A stretch of DNA of 64,000 nt from Massilia pinisoli (GCF_024753285.1 NZ_JANUGW010000030.1:17389-81388), one strand, 5' to 3'. Positions 17,794 through 26,583 are shown, counted from the stretch's first letter. Notes: a model not told the origin generated them from the letters alone. Program-made: numbers and translations.

Positions 17794-19680
17794 ATGATGA
17801 AATCGAAAATCGCGCTGGCCGTCCTGCTGACCAGCGTCGCGCTGGCGCCGGCGAGTGCGCGACCCAGGCCGCACCACAAGGCCGCCGCCAGCACCAAGGC
17901 ACACACGTCTGCGTCGAAAAGCAAAGGCAAGACCAAGACCGCGGACAAGGCCACCGAGAAGCCGGTGCAAAAAGCCGCCGCGCCCGTCGCCTCGAGCACG
18001 CCGCAGAACCGCAACGACCGCTTCATGGACTCGCTGTCCATGCAATTCCTCACCGCGCTGTGGCGCATCGATCCGGAAGACGGCATCAGCGTCGGCAAGT
18101 TCGACGCGGCCGCCAAGCTGACGATCCCCGACGCCGCCTCGCGCGCGAAGAAGCTCGCCTTCATCGACGAATGGCTCGACAAATTCGGCAAGCTGAACGC
18201 CGACAAGCTGTCGCCGAACCAGCGCACCGACCTCGCCGTCCTGCTGAACAAGCTGAAATACGAACGGTGGCAGTTGACGACGTTCCGCGAGTTCGAGTGG
18301 AACCCCGCCGAGTACAACGTGGCGCAGCCGCTCGACCTGATCCTGAATACGGAATACGCCGCGAAGGCGCAGCGCCTGCGCACGATCCTGAAGCGCCTGG
18401 CCGACGTGCCGGCCTACTACCAGGCCGCGCAAGCGTCCCTCGTCAACCCGACGCACGAACACACGCAGCTCGCGATCCAGCAGGCACCGGGTACGCTCGT
18501 CGTGCTGGCGGACCTCGGCAAGGCAGCGCAGGAATCGATCCTGTCGACGCAGGAAAAGGCGATCTTCGCGGTGCGCATCGCGAACGCCGGCACCGCGGTG
18601 CTGGGCTGGGTCGACTTCCTGACGGACCTCGACAAGTCGCAAACGCAGATGCAGCGCGCCCGCTCGTTCCGCATCGGGAAGGACTTGTACGAACAAAAAT
18701 TCGGCTTCGATATCCAGTCGTCCAGCACGGGCGAGCAAACGTACCGGAAGGCCCTGGCCGCGCGCGACGAACTCTTGACCCGCATGGACGGCCTCGCCGA
18801 CCAGCTGTGGGACAAGACGATGGGCGCCGGCACCGCGAAGCCGGCCGACCGGTATAAAAAGATCGGCATGGTGATCGACAAGCTCTCGCTGCAGCACACG
18901 ACGCCCGCGAACTTCCTGCCCGAGATCCGCCGCCAGATTCCGCAACTGCAGGACTGGGTCGTGTCGCACAACCTCGTGACGATCGACCCGAGCAAGCCGC
19001 TCGTCGTGCGCGAGACGCCGTTGTACCAGCGCGGCGTGGCGGGTGCCAGCATCGACGCGCCGGGGCCGTACCGGCCGAAGGATAAAACCTATTACAACGT
19101 GACGCCGCTGGACGGCCTCACGCCCGAACAGGCCGAAAGCAGCCTGCGCGAGTACAACAACTGGATGCTGCAAATCCTGAACATCCACGAGGCGATCCCC
19201 GGCCACTACACGCAGCTGATGAACGCGAACCGCTCGCCGTCGCTGGTGAAAGCGTTGTTCGGCAACGGCGCGATGGTCGAGGGTTGGGCCGTGTACGGCG
19301 AGCGCATGATGCTGGACTCGGGCTACGGCGACAACGCGCCGGAGCTGTGGCTCATGTGGTGCAAGTGGAACCTGCGCAGCGTCTCCAACACGATCCTCGA
19401 CTACAGCGTGCACGTGCTGGGCATGACGCGCGAGCAGGCGCTGGACCTCCTCGTGCGCCAGGCGTTCCAGACCCCGCAGGAAGCGGCCGACAAGTGGCGG
19501 CGCGCGCAGCTGTCGTCCGTGCAGCTCTCCAGCTATTTCAGCGGCTACAGCGACATCATGGAATTGCGCGAACGCCGCAAGCAGCAGCTGGGCGACCGCT
19601 TCGACCTGAAGCAGTTCCACGACCAGTTCCTGAGCTACGGGAACGCGCCGGTGAAGATCATCGGCCAGCTGATGCAGTAA
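17794..19680 (+). CDS. DUF885 family protein, probable exported metallopeptidase
   Basis: The 628-aa protein opens with a signal peptide (KIALAVLLTSVALAPASA) and a Lys/Ala/Thr-rich linker to about residue 70. The DUF885 domain contains the zinc-peptidase-like motif NIHEAIPGHYTQ, with a second conserved block EGWAVYGERMM that probably supplies another metal ligand. Related proteins are called carboxypeptidase-like, but substrates are mostly unknown. ATG-ATG at the start leaves a 3-bp ambiguity. The next gene begins 3 bp after its stop, so the two are likely an operon. Confidence 0.8.
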   Translation: MMKSKIALAVLLTSVALAPASARPRPHHKAAASTKAHTSASKSKGKTKTADKATEKPVQKAAAPVASSTPQNRNDRFMDSLSMQFLTALWRIDPEDGISVGKFDAAAKLTIPDAASRAKKLAFIDEWLDKFGKLNADKLSPNQRTDLAVLLNKLKYERWQLTTFREFEWNPAEYNVAQPLDLILNTEYAAKAQRLRTILKRLADVPAYYQAAQASLVNPTHEHTQLAIQQAPGTLVVLADLGKAAQESILSTQEKAIFAVRIANAGTAVLGWVDFLTDLDKSQTQMQRARSFRIGKDLYEQKFGFDIQSSSTGEQTYRKALAARDELLTRMDGLADQLWDKTMGAGTAKPADRYKKIGMVIDKLSLQHTTPANFLPEIRRQIPQLQDWVVSHNLVTIDPSKPLVVRETPLYQRGVAGASIDAPGPYRPKDKTYYNVTPLDGLTPEQAESSLREYNNWMLQILNIHEAIPGHYTQLMNANRSPSLVKALFGNGAMVEGWAVYGERMMLDSGYGDNAPELWLMWCKWNLRSVSNTILDYSVHVLGMTREQALDLLVRQAFQTPQEAADKWRRAQLSSVQLSSYFSGYSDIMELRERRKQQLGDRFDLKQFHDQFLSYGNAPVKIIGQLMQ

Positions 19681-19683
19681 CAC

Positions 19684-21771
19684 GTGAAACGCACGACGAT
19701 CGTCGCGGCGTTCGCGGGCATCGCCGTATTGGCCGGCGGCGCCGCGCTGTATGTCTTCAACGCGCGCCAGAACGCGACGCCGGGCCGCGCCTTCTGGCTG
19801 CCAGCCGAGGCGCCGACGCAGGCCGCGTGGCGCGCGCGCGTAACGCCGCTCGCGGGCCGCTTCGGCGATCCGTTCGGGACCGTCGTCGATGCGCACGGCA
19901 ACGTGTTCGTGGCGGACGGCGGCGATTGCAGCTGCATTCGCCGCATCGGGCTTGACGGCGGCATGACGACCTTCGCCGGCGGCCATGCGGGATTCGCGGA
20001 CGGCCTCGGTGCCACGGCGGCATTCGACACACCATCGGCGCTGGCCATCGACCGCCTCGGCAATCTCTACGTCGCCGACACCCGCAACAACGCGATCCGC
20101 AAAGTGGCCCCTGACGGCGCCGTGTCCACGCTGGCGGGCGGCGGCGATGCCGGCTACGTCGATGCCATCGGCCGCACTGCGCGCTTCGACGGGCCGGTCG
20201 GCGTGGCCGTCGACCATGCGGGCATCGTCTACGTCGCCGACACGTACAACGACCGCATCCGCCGCATCGGCAAGGACGGTGCAGTGACGACGGTGGCCGG
20301 CAGCGGCACGCTTCAGCTCATCGACGGCACGGGCAGCGCGGCCGCATTCGACACGCCGAGCGGCATCGCCGTCGACAAGCACGGCGTGCTGTTCGTCGCC
20401 GACACCGGCAACGACGCGATCCGGCGCATCGACAAGACCGGTGCCGTGACGACGTTCGCGCGCCCGCCCGAGTACGAACGGCGTCCGCTGCTGCACCGCC
20501 CCGTCGCGCTGGCGCTGACGCACGACGGCTATGTGTATGCGAGCGGCGCGGGTGGACGCATCCTCCAGTTCGACCCAGGCGGGCAGTATCACGCGCTGCC
20601 GGACGCCGACCGTCCCGCGGGCGCGAGCTTTGCGAGCGACGGCAGCGTGCAACTGTACGCGCCGCGCGGCATCGCGGTGCGGCGCGACGGCACGCTCGTG
20701 GCGACGGATGGCCGCGCGCTGCGGCTGTTCGCACTGGCGCCGTCCCGCCCCGGTACGCCGGCCCTGCCCGACATGCCACCGGCGTTGCCGACGATGACAT
20801 CCCTGCCGTGGCCCGTGGCCCCGCAGCAGGAGCCGCACGAAGTGGTCGGCGTGATGGGCGAGGTGCGCGGCAGCTACGACGGCGAGAACCGCGACCACTT
20901 CCACGCGGGCCTGGACATCCGCGCCGACGTGGGCGCGCGCGTGCTCGCGATCCTGCCCGCGACCGTCAGCGACCCGTATCCGAACTGGGCGTTCGGCGAG
21001 TTGGGCGAAGGCATGAGCATCGGCCCGCTCGCGTACATCCACGTGCGCGTGGGCCGCGACGCAGCCGGCAAGGCACTCGACCCGCGCTTCCAGCTGCTGC
21101 GCGGCGCGAACGGCAAGCCGGAACGCGTGCGCGTGCGGCGCGGCACCCGTTTCGACGTCGGCGACGCGCTGGGCACGATCAATCCGATGGCGCACGTGCA
21201 CATGGAGTACTACCCCGGCGGCGCGGCCGTCAATCCGTTGACGCTGCCGCTCGTCGGACTGCGCGACACGGTGCCGCCACGTATCGAGAGCATCGCCCTG
21301 TACGACGCGGACGGCAATCGCCTGCCGGGCAAGAAGGGCCGGCGCGTGCACGTGGCGCGCACGCTGGGCGGCGTCACCATCGTCGCCGCCGGCTACGACC
21401 AGATCGACGGCAACCTGGCGCGGCGGCGCCTCGGCCTGTACAAGGTGGGCTACCAGCTGCTGCATGCGGACGGCAGCCCGGTCGCGGGATTCGAGGCGCC
21501 GCGCGTCACGCAGGTCTACGACCGCCTGCCGCGCGAGCGCGAGGCGGCGAAGCTGCTGTACGCGGAGCGCAGCGGCATCACGGTCTACGGCAGCAAGTCC
21601 ACGGTGTTTGCCTATGCCGTCAACAACACGCTGAAGGATGGCGTGGCGCTGCCGGGGACGTGGCGCGTGGATGGGCTGGCGCCTGGAGATTATCTGCTGC
21701 GTATCTACGCCGCCGACTTTGCGGGGCAGGTGGCGCTCGAGGGCCGGGACCTGGCCATTACGGTCGACTAA
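19684..21771 (+). CDS. NHL-repeat propeller fused to an M23-like peptidase domain
   Basis: The GTG-started 695-aa protein has an N-terminal membrane anchor or signal (IVAAFAGIAVLAGGAALYV). About 300 residues of NHL repeats follow, with recurring LYVADTRNNAIRKV, VYVADTYNDRIRRI and LFVADTGNDAIRRI. Then comes a module with HAGLD (H-x-G-x-D) and HVHME (H-x-H), the two metal-binding motifs of LytM/M23 endopeptidases. A beta-rich tail of about 190 residues ends the protein. I infer an envelope-associated protein. The fusion is unusual, and spacing between the two motifs is longer than in LytM, so activity is uncertain. Confidence 0.7.
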   Translation: MKRTTIVAAFAGIAVLAGGAALYVFNARQNATPGRAFWLPAEAPTQAAWRARVTPLAGRFGDPFGTVVDAHGNVFVADGGDCSCIRRIGLDGGMTTFAGGHAGFADGLGATAAFDTPSALAIDRLGNLYVADTRNNAIRKVAPDGAVSTLAGGGDAGYVDAIGRTARFDGPVGVAVDHAGIVYVADTYNDRIRRIGKDGAVTTVAGSGTLQLIDGTGSAAAFDTPSGIAVDKHGVLFVADTGNDAIRRIDKTGAVTTFARPPEYERRPLLHRPVALALTHDGYVYASGAGGRILQFDPGGQYHALPDADRPAGASFASDGSVQLYAPRGIAVRRDGTLVATDGRALRLFALAPSRPGTPALPDMPPALPTMTSLPWPVAPQQEPHEVVGVMGEVRGSYDGENRDHFHAGLDIRADVGARVLAILPATVSDPYPNWAFGELGEGMSIGPLAYIHVRVGRDAAGKALDPRFQLLRGANGKPERVRVRRGTRFDVGDALGTINPMAHVHMEYYPGGAAVNPLTLPLVGLRDTVPPRIESIALYDADGNRLPGKKGRRVHVARTLGGVTIVAAGYDQIDGNLARRRLGLYKVGYQLLHADGSPVAGFEAPRVTQVYDRLPREREAAKLLYAERSGITVYGSKSTVFAYAVNNTLKDGVALPGTWRVDGLAPGDYLLRIYAADFAGQVALEGRDLAITVD

Positions 21772-21872
21772 GACCTGGCTCAACCACGAGGATGCCTGTC
21801 GATGGCGGATGTGGCGCGTGGCGCCCCGTTACCGCCTCAAATCCGTCCGCGTCCTGCAGGTTGTGACAATGC

Positions 21873-22203
21873 ATGACTTTTCCAGCCGAGCGCGGTGCTA
21901 TGCTGAAAGCAGCGGCCGAGACGGGGTGCTGTGAAATGCTGGAAGAGCTTTTGAAGGCACGAGGGCTTTGGTACTCGGATGAAGATGAGGACGCCGACTT
22001 CGATCGGTGCATGCGCGTTGGAAGCGACATTGCCGCTTACTTTGTCGACGCATGTATTCGGATCGCTCGGACACTGCATGAAAACGGCGTCATCGAGCAG
22101 CATTTTTCCCGCTCGAGTCCGATTGTCGTGCATGGACTCGAATACTATGACCAGACTGACCGAGGGTGCGCATTTCGGCGACGTGTTCGGACACGCGCAC
22201 TGA
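21873..22203 (+). pseudogene. Probable frameshifted small hypothetical gene
   Basis: From the ATG at 21873 (or 21900) the frame is protein-like, with an acidic patch SDEDEDADFDRCM and a helical stretch SDIAAYFVDACIRIARTLHE, up to VVHGLEYYDQ (about 22154). The frame then continues as arginine-rich low-quality sequence across the terminator and the opposite-strand PEP-CTERM gene, without a reasonable stop. A one-base shift after YYDQ gives LTEGAHFGDVFGHAH and a stop ending at 22203, before the terminator. I infer a frameshift; no function is recognised. Confidence 0.35.
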
Positions 22204-22223
22204 ATCCCGGGCGCCCCGCTGTT

Positions 22224-22249
22224 AAAAGGCCGCGAATCCGCGGCCTTTT
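22224..22249 (-). terminator. Rho-independent terminator, probably bidirectional
   Basis: A perfect 11-bp stem AAAAGGCCGCG/CGCGGCCTTTT with a 4-nt loop. A and T runs on both sides let it work in either direction. It lies 16 bp past the stop of the PEP-CTERM gene. Confidence 0.8.
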
Positions 22250-22265
22250 GACGACGGCAGCCGCG

Positions 22266-22838
22266 TTACTTCGTCGCCGTCTTACGGCGCGCTGCCGTCA
22301 GGCCCAGGAGGCCCATGCCGATGATCGCAAGCGATGCCGGCTCCGGCACTTCCGACGTCATCTTCAACGTTGCGCCTCGCGAGTGCAGTGCCCAGCCCGG
22401 ATAGCCGATCGTGGACGAGCGCACTTCCATTTCCACGGCCGGGGCCGACGACCAGTTGATACTCGCCAACACATCATTCAGGGAAGCGAGCTTGACGTTC
22501 GAGACCGAATAATTCTGGAACGTTGCACCGCGGGCGCCGCCGGCGAAGAAGTCGCTCCACAGGCTCTGACCGTTATCCATGAGTGTGACGTACAGGCGAT
22601 TGCCGTAGAAATCGTTACCGCCCCAGCCTTGATCATAGGTCGTCGACGAACCGGACAGGGAATCGATGTGGGTGGTATTCGGCGTGAGCAACAGACCCAT
22701 GAGTTTATCGTTGTGCCAACCGCTCCACGAATCGTAATTGACCGGGCCAGCGGACTGGGTGATCACCGCTGCCATGGCGGTGCCACTCAGGCCGGCGAAG
22801 ATTGCAAACGCGCAGATAACTTTGTTCAGTTTCGACAT
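22266..22838 (-). CDS. PEP-CTERM sorting-domain protein
   Basis: The 190-aa exported protein has a signal peptide (VICAFAIFAGLSGTAMA) and a Ser/Gly/Asn-rich body. The C-terminal sorting signal has VPEPASL, a hydrophobic stretch AIIGMGLLGL and the basic tail AARRK. Exosortase (EpsH/XrtA type) recognises such tails, and the proteins are linked to exopolysaccharide and biofilm matrix. No exosortase is in the window. The body has no family I recognise. AAAGG lies before the ATG, a sigma-54 promoter lies just upstream and a terminator follows. Confidence 0.9.
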   Translation of the reverse strand: MSKLNKVICAFAIFAGLSGTAMAAVITQSAGPVNYDSWSGWHNDKLMGLLLTPNTTHIDSLSGSSTTYDQGWGGNDFYGNRLYVTLMDNGQSLWSDFFAGGARGATFQNYSVSNVKLASLNDVLASINWSSAPAVEMEVRSSTIGYPGWALHSRGATLKMTSEVPEPASLAIIGMGLLGLTAARRKTATK

Positions 22839-22871
22839 GATAGCCCTTTTAGGAAATTGTTATTTCCTATA

Positions 22872-22887
22872 AGCATGTTTCATGCCT
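22872..22887 (-). promoter_or_regulatory. Sigma-54 promoter of the first PEP-CTERM gene
   Basis: The minus strand reads AGGCATGAAACATGCT. It has exact GG-N10-GC spacing and nine of twelve fixed consensus positions. Predicted transcription starts near 22862, about 24 nt before the ATG. Sigma-54 control of PEP-CTERM genes (PrsK/PrsR systems) is established in other exosortase-bearing bacteria. Confidence 0.65.
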
Positions 22888-23060
22888 AGAAACAACTTCT
22901 GCTTCCGATCAACAAGTTAGAGACGATGCGCTGGCGAGCATCCTGTTGCCTGTAAAGTTTTCCGACAGCGTTTCGCACCTTCTGGTGGCCGAGCGATAAG
23001 CGCGCAAGGTAACTTGCAGTACATGCGAGTTGCTCAGGCCCGCCCGTCGGCCCGTCTGTT

Positions 23061-23564
23061 TTACATGCTCAACTTCAACAACAACTCATCCAGGCGCTCG
23101 AGGGTGGAGGCCATGCCCTCTTTCATGCCCATGTCGATGACCTTTTGCACGTCTTCCGGCGAGTTGTAGTGCACGACTGTGGTGACCAGTGTGTGATCAT
23201 TCAGGTCTGTAAAGGTCACGTCCCAGCGTGAACGCGGCATGTCGGGATTGACGACGCCGGTTTCATCGGTGAAACCATCCAGCGTCACATAACCATCGAT
23301 CGGATGGATGGCCTGGTAATCGACGCGGCTCCAGTAGGCCTGGCCATCGGGCGTGACCATGGCGTAGTGCCAGTAGCCGCCTTCCTTGAATTCCATATGC
23401 TTGGTCTTGGTGGTCAGCGGTTTGGGGGCGAACCAGCGGTCGAGCAAAGCGCTTTGCGTATGGCAATCCCATACCAGCTGGCGCGGTCCAGCAAATTCCC
23501 GCTTGACCGTGAGCGTACTGTTTTCCTTGTCGGCCACAAAATCGAACTGAAGCTTAGCTGCCAT
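23061..23564 (-). CDS. AHSA1/SRPBCC domain protein
   Basis: This 167-aa member of the activator-of-Hsp90-ATPase (AHSA1) branch of SRPBCC proteins has typical features: the opening strand TLTVKREFAGPRQLVWDCHT, then LLDRWFAPKP and W-rich strands. The start at 23564 gives AAGGAG at a proper 6-nt spacing; an ATG two codons upstream directly abuts the site. It overlaps the 3' end of the ArsR gene by 11 bp, the usual ArsR/AHSA1 pairing in which the regulator probably controls its partner. The ligand is unknown. Confidence 0.85.
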   Translation of the reverse strand: MAAKLQFDFVADKENSTLTVKREFAGPRQLVWDCHTQSALLDRWFAPKPLTTKTKHMEFKEGGYWHYAMVTPDGQAYWSRVDYQAIHPIDGYVTLDGFTDETGVVNPDMPRSRWDVTFTDLNDHTLVTTVVHYNSPEDVQKVIDMGMKEGMASTLERLDELLLKLSM

Positions 23565-23898
23565 TCTCATCTCCTTGCAGTTGATCCAAAAGTTTGTCCA
23601 GGTTTTCGTATCGGCTGCTCCAGAGCGCGCGCTGCTCCTCGAACCAGCGCTCGGCCGCCGCGAGCTTGTCGCGCTCGAGCGTGCAAGTCCGCACCCGACC
23701 GCTCTTGCTGCTGGTGACCAGGCCGGTCTCTTCCAGGACCCGCAGGTGCTTCATGAACGACGGCAGTGCCATGTCGAAAGGTGCAGACAAATCACTGACG
23801 GTCGCCGGGCCGGCGCCAAGCCGACGCACGACAGCCCTGCGCGTCGGGTCCGACAAAGCGTGGAAGATCGCGTCCAGCGCAACTCGATAGTTATCCAT
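23554..23898 (-). CDS. ArsR-family transcriptional regulator
   Basis: The 114-aa winged-helix regulator begins IFHALSDPTRRAVVRRLGAG and has the recognition segment PFDMALPSFMKHLRVLEETG. It has no CxC-type metal site, which places it with the non-metal ArsR members paired with SRPBCC proteins. The start at 23898 (MDNYRVALD) was chosen over the ATG 13 codons upstream because family members start there. Likely autoregulatory, first gene of a two-gene operon. Confidence 0.85.
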   Translation of the reverse strand: MDNYRVALDAIFHALSDPTRRAVVRRLGAGPATVSDLSAPFDMALPSFMKHLRVLEETGLVTSSKSGRVRTCTLERDKLAAAERWFEEQRALWSSRYENLDKLLDQLQGDENGS

Positions 23899-24074
23899 GT
23901 GGCTAACTATAGTCGCGAAAACAATGAAACGCAACAATTTTCGACAAAAGAAATCAGCCCTGCCGGTTGCACTCCGGTCCGGAAGCTATGAATGTCTTAC
24001 TGAAAAACGGCAGCGCGGCGAAAAGCCGGCAGGCCGTATCGGGAACAGGCAGCCCAGCCGGACCGCCGCACAAA

Positions 24075-24830
24075 TCAAGCGTGCTCTTCCGGCGCCTGCG
24101 ACACGCGCACGAAGATCGGCGCCATGATGAGGCCCAGCTCGAACAGCAGGCACATCGGAATGGCCAGCGCCAGCTGGCTGACGGCGTCCGGCGGCGTGAC
24201 GACGGCGGCGATCACGAACGCGCCGACGATGGCGTACGGGCGGATCGAGCGCAGCTTCTCGACGCTGACGATGCCCATCCGCACGAGGATCACGACGACC
24301 ACCGGCACCTCGAACGTGGCGCCGAATGCGAGACACATCGACATCACGAAATCGAGGTAGTTCTCGATGTCCGGCATCACGGCGATGGAGTTCGGCGAGA
24401 AGTTGCCGATGAAGTGGAACACGCGGCCGAACACGAAGAAATAGCAGAACGCCACACCCGCGATGAACAGGACCGACGACGAGATCACGAGCGGCAGCAC
24501 GAGCCGTTTTTCGTGCGCGTACAGCCCGGGCGCGACGAACGCCCAGACCTGGTAGAACACCCACGGCAGCGCGACGATGAAGGCGATCAGCAGGGTGATC
24601 TTCATCGGCACGAGGAAAGGCGAGACGACGCCCGTGGCGATCATCTTGGAGCCGGCCGGCAGCGCGGCCAGCATCGGGGCGGCGAGGAAATCGTAGATGC
24701 GCGCCGGGCCCGGCCACAGAAGCAGCACGATGCACGCGAGGGCGATGCCGTACGTCGCCTTGATCAGGCGGTCGCGCAGCTCGACCAGGTGGGAGATGAA
24801 GGTTTCTTCGCCCGCGGTTTCTTCAGTCAT
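24075..24830 (-). CDS. tatC: Sec-independent protein translocase TatC
   Basis: The 251-aa polytopic membrane protein has six predicted segments and is the twin-arginine signal receptor. Typical features are ISHLVELRDRLIKA at the cytoplasmic N-terminus, PLVPM-type loop sequence PFLVPMKI, FYQVWAFVAPGLY and F-E-x-P (FEVPVVVV) later. It is the last gene of tatABC, 36 bp after tatB. Together they export folded, often cofactor-bearing proteins. Confidence 0.96.
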   Translation of the reverse strand: MTEETAGEETFISHLVELRDRLIKATYGIALACIVLLLWPGPARIYDFLAAPMLAALPAGSKMIATGVVSPFLVPMKITLLIAFIVALPWVFYQVWAFVAPGLYAHEKRLVLPLVISSSVLFIAGVAFCYFFVFGRVFHFIGNFSPNSIAVMPDIENYLDFVMSMCLAFGATFEVPVVVVILVRMGIVSVEKLRSIRPYAIVGAFVIAAVVTPPDAVSQLALAIPMCLLFELGLIMAPIFVRVSQAPEEHA

Positions 24831-24866
24831 GTGGCGCAAGGGTGTGGCGCCCGGGGGCGACCATCA

Positions 24867-25373
24867 TCAGAAAAATTTGGTGTTGGAAGTGGCGCCGGGA
24901 CGGAACTTGCGCACGCGCGCGGCGCCGGACAGTACGTGCTGGCGCGTGCCCTGGCGGTTCTTGTACCACGCCGGCATGCTCGACGTCTTCGCCAGTTTCT
25001 TGCGGCGGAAGTCGCGCGCCTTGCGCTCGATGTCGTCCGTGGAGGCCGTCGAGGGCATCACGGCCGTGTCGCCGCGCCATGCGGACTCGACCTCGTTCAT
25101 GTGCGCCGACACCGTGTTCTCGACCTCGGACTTGAACGTCTCGACTTCCGACTTGAAGCTTTGCGCGCTGTCCTGGATGTCCTTGTGCAGATTGCGCAAT
25201 TCTTCCATCTCGATCTCGCGCGAGACCTCGGATTTCACCTCGTGCAGGTAGCGCTGGGCGCGGCCGTATAGCGTACCGGCCATGCGCGCCACCTTAGGCA
25301 ATTTCTCGGGGCCAATCACGACCAGCGCCACCGCGCCGATGATGGCGAGTTTGGTAAGACCGAGGTCGATCAT
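24867..25373 (-). CDS. tatB: Sec-independent protein translocase TatB
   Basis: The 168-aa product has a short N-terminal membrane helix (LAIIGAVALVVIGPEKLP, including the conserved Glu-Lys-Leu-Pro hinge), an amphipathic helix and a long charged coiled-coil region to about residue 100. TatB forms the signal-peptide-binding complex with TatC. It lies between tatA (19 bp away) and tatC. Confidence 0.94.
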   Translation of the reverse strand: MIDLGLTKLAIIGAVALVVIGPEKLPKVARMAGTLYGRAQRYLHEVKSEVSREIEMEELRNLHKDIQDSAQSFKSEVETFKSEVENTVSAHMNEVESAWRGDTAVMPSTASTDDIERKARDFRRKKLAKTSSMPAWYKNRQGTRQHVLSGAARVRKFRPGATSNTKFF

Positions 25374-25392
25374 GCGGGGTCAGCGGCGGGGC

Positions 25393-25632
25393 TTAGTGAC
25401 GGGTCTTTTCGCGCGCGTCGACGTCGATGGTCGACTTGTCGGCCACCTGCTGCGGCGGCTGCACGGTGGACTGGCTGCCCGGGACCTTGTCTTCCTCGCC
25501 CTTCATGCCATCCTTGAAACCCTTGACGGCCTTGCCCAGGTCCGAGCCGGCATTGCGCAGCTTGCCCGTACCGAACACGACCACCACCACGACCAGCACG
25601 ATCAGCCAGTGCCAGATACTCATCGAACCCAT
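25393..25632 (-). CDS. tatA: Sec-independent protein translocase TatA
   Basis: The 79-aa protein has one N-terminal membrane helix (IWHWLIVLVVVVVVFGTGKL) followed by an amphipathic helix (DLGKAVKGFKDGMK) and a polar tail, as in TatA pore subunits. AAGGAG sits at a good distance from the ATG at 25632. It heads tatABC, downstream of the HIT gene and a REP pair. Confidence 0.95.
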   Translation of the reverse strand: MGSMSIWHWLIVLVVVVVVFGTGKLRNAGSDLGKAVKGFKDGMKGEEDKVPGSQSTVQPPQQVADKSTIDVDAREKTRH

Positions 25633-25748
25633 TGTATTCTCCTTGCCGGGCGCTAACCCGATCAGCGTAAGCTAAAGCTACGCCAGTATAAGCCATGCAG
25701 GACGAGAACGCCCTTTTTCCTTTGGGCAAAAAGCCTGTCTATTCTGCG

Positions 25749-25845
25749 GTAGGGTGGACGGGTTCCCCGTCCACGCGTTCAAATCACCCGGCCGTAGCAA
25801 CGCAAGCTCTAGTTGAACGCGTGGACGGCAGAGCCGTCCACCCTG
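25749..25845. repeat. REP-like inverted pair (BIME-like), copy 2
   Basis: It has the same design and length (97 bp) as the element at 7622-7718. The left unit is GTAG with GGTGGACGGG...CCCGTCCAC; the right unit on the other strand is GCAG with GGTGGACGGC...GCCGTCCAC. Arms GCGTTCAA/TTGAACGC face inward around a different centre. It lies between the HIT gene and tatA, inside a likely co-transcribed block, where its hairpins could affect read-through. Confidence 0.8.
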
Positions 25846-25850
25846 CAGGG

Positions 25851-26225
25851 TTACGTGCCTAGACCACGCCACGGACGCGGCCCGCCATACACGTGCAGGT
25901 GCAGGTGATACACCTCCTGCCCGCCGTCCGGCCCGACATTGAACAGCGTCTTGTAACCGCCGCTGCGCTTGCCGTCCGGGCCGGTCTTCACGGCGATGCC
26001 GTGTTCGGCCGCCAGCTTCGGCGCAAGCGCCAGCATCTTGCCGAGGATATCCGCGTGGTCGTCCGTGCAATCGGACAGCGTGTCCACGTGCTGCTTCGGA
26101 ATCACGAGCAGGTGGACGGGCGCGGCCGGGTTGATGTCCTTGAACGCGAGCAGCTCGTCGTCCTCGTAGACCACGCTGGCCGGGATCTGCTTGGCGGCGA
26201 TCTTGCAGAAGATGCAGTTATCCAT
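25851..26225 (-). CDS. HIT family hydrolase (histidine triad nucleotide-binding protein)
   Basis: The 124-aa protein has the N-terminal CIFCKIAAKQIPA of the HinT branch and the catalytic triad motif HLHLHV near the C-terminus. HinT-type enzymes hydrolyse adenosine phosphoramidates. GGAGAG precedes the ATG at 26225. It follows hisE by 16 bp, as is common in Burkholderiales. Confidence 0.92.
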   Translation of the reverse strand: MDNCIFCKIAAKQIPASVVYEDDELLAFKDINPAAPVHLLVIPKQHVDTLSDCTDDHADILGKMLALAPKLAAEHGIAVKTGPDGKRSGGYKTLFNVGPDGGQEVYHLHLHVYGGPRPWRGLGT

Positions 26226-26241
26226 GTCGACTCTCCAGGTC

Positions 26242-26583
26242 TCAGTCTTTGGGGCGCGACGCTTTTTCTTCGATGCCGGAAATGCCTTCGCGCCGTGCCA
26301 GTTCGTCCAGCACCTGCTGCGGCGTGAGGCCGAACTGCGCCAGCAGGACGATCGAATGGAACCACAGGTCGGCCGTTTCGTACAGCAGCTTCGAGGCATC
26401 CGCGCCGGCGCGCACGTCCTTGGCGGCCATCACCGTCTCGACGGCTTCCTCGCCGATCTTTTTCAGGATGGCGTCGTCGCCCTTGGCGAACAGCTTGGCC
26501 ACGTACGACGCGGCGGGGTCGCCACCGTTGGCCGGCTTGCGCGATTCGATCACCGCCGCGAGGCGTTCCAGTTGCGTGCTCAT
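26242..26583 (-). CDS. hisE: Phosphoribosyl-ATP diphosphatase
   Basis: HisE performs the second step of histidine synthesis, PR-ATP to PR-AMP. The 113-aa MazG-fold protein contains the metal-binding helices KIGEEAVETVMAAK and LLYETADLWFHSIVLL. It overlaps the hisI stop by one base, so translation is coupled. In this organism HisI and HisE are separate proteins, not the fused form of enterobacteria. Confidence 0.95.
   Translation of the reverse strand: MSTQLERLAAVIESRKPANGGDPAASYVAKLFAKGDDAILKKIGEEAVETVMAAKDVRAGADASKLLYETADLWFHSIVLLAQFGLTPQQVLDELARREGISGIEEKASRPKD

Larger units (their letters stand above)
21772..22265. other. Intergenic stretch with a degraded ORF and a terminator
   Basis: There is no intact gene. 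It holds the open frame starting at 21873 (listed separately) and the hairpin at 22224-22249. The first 100 bp after the NHL/M23 gene show nothing recognisable. Confidence 0.5.

Noticed and set aside
17437..21783. A 1448-codon minus-strand open frame
   Set aside because: It is an antisense shadow of the SNF2, DUF885 and NHL/M23 genes. Long open antisense frames are expected at this GC content; the sense frames carry recognisable domains.
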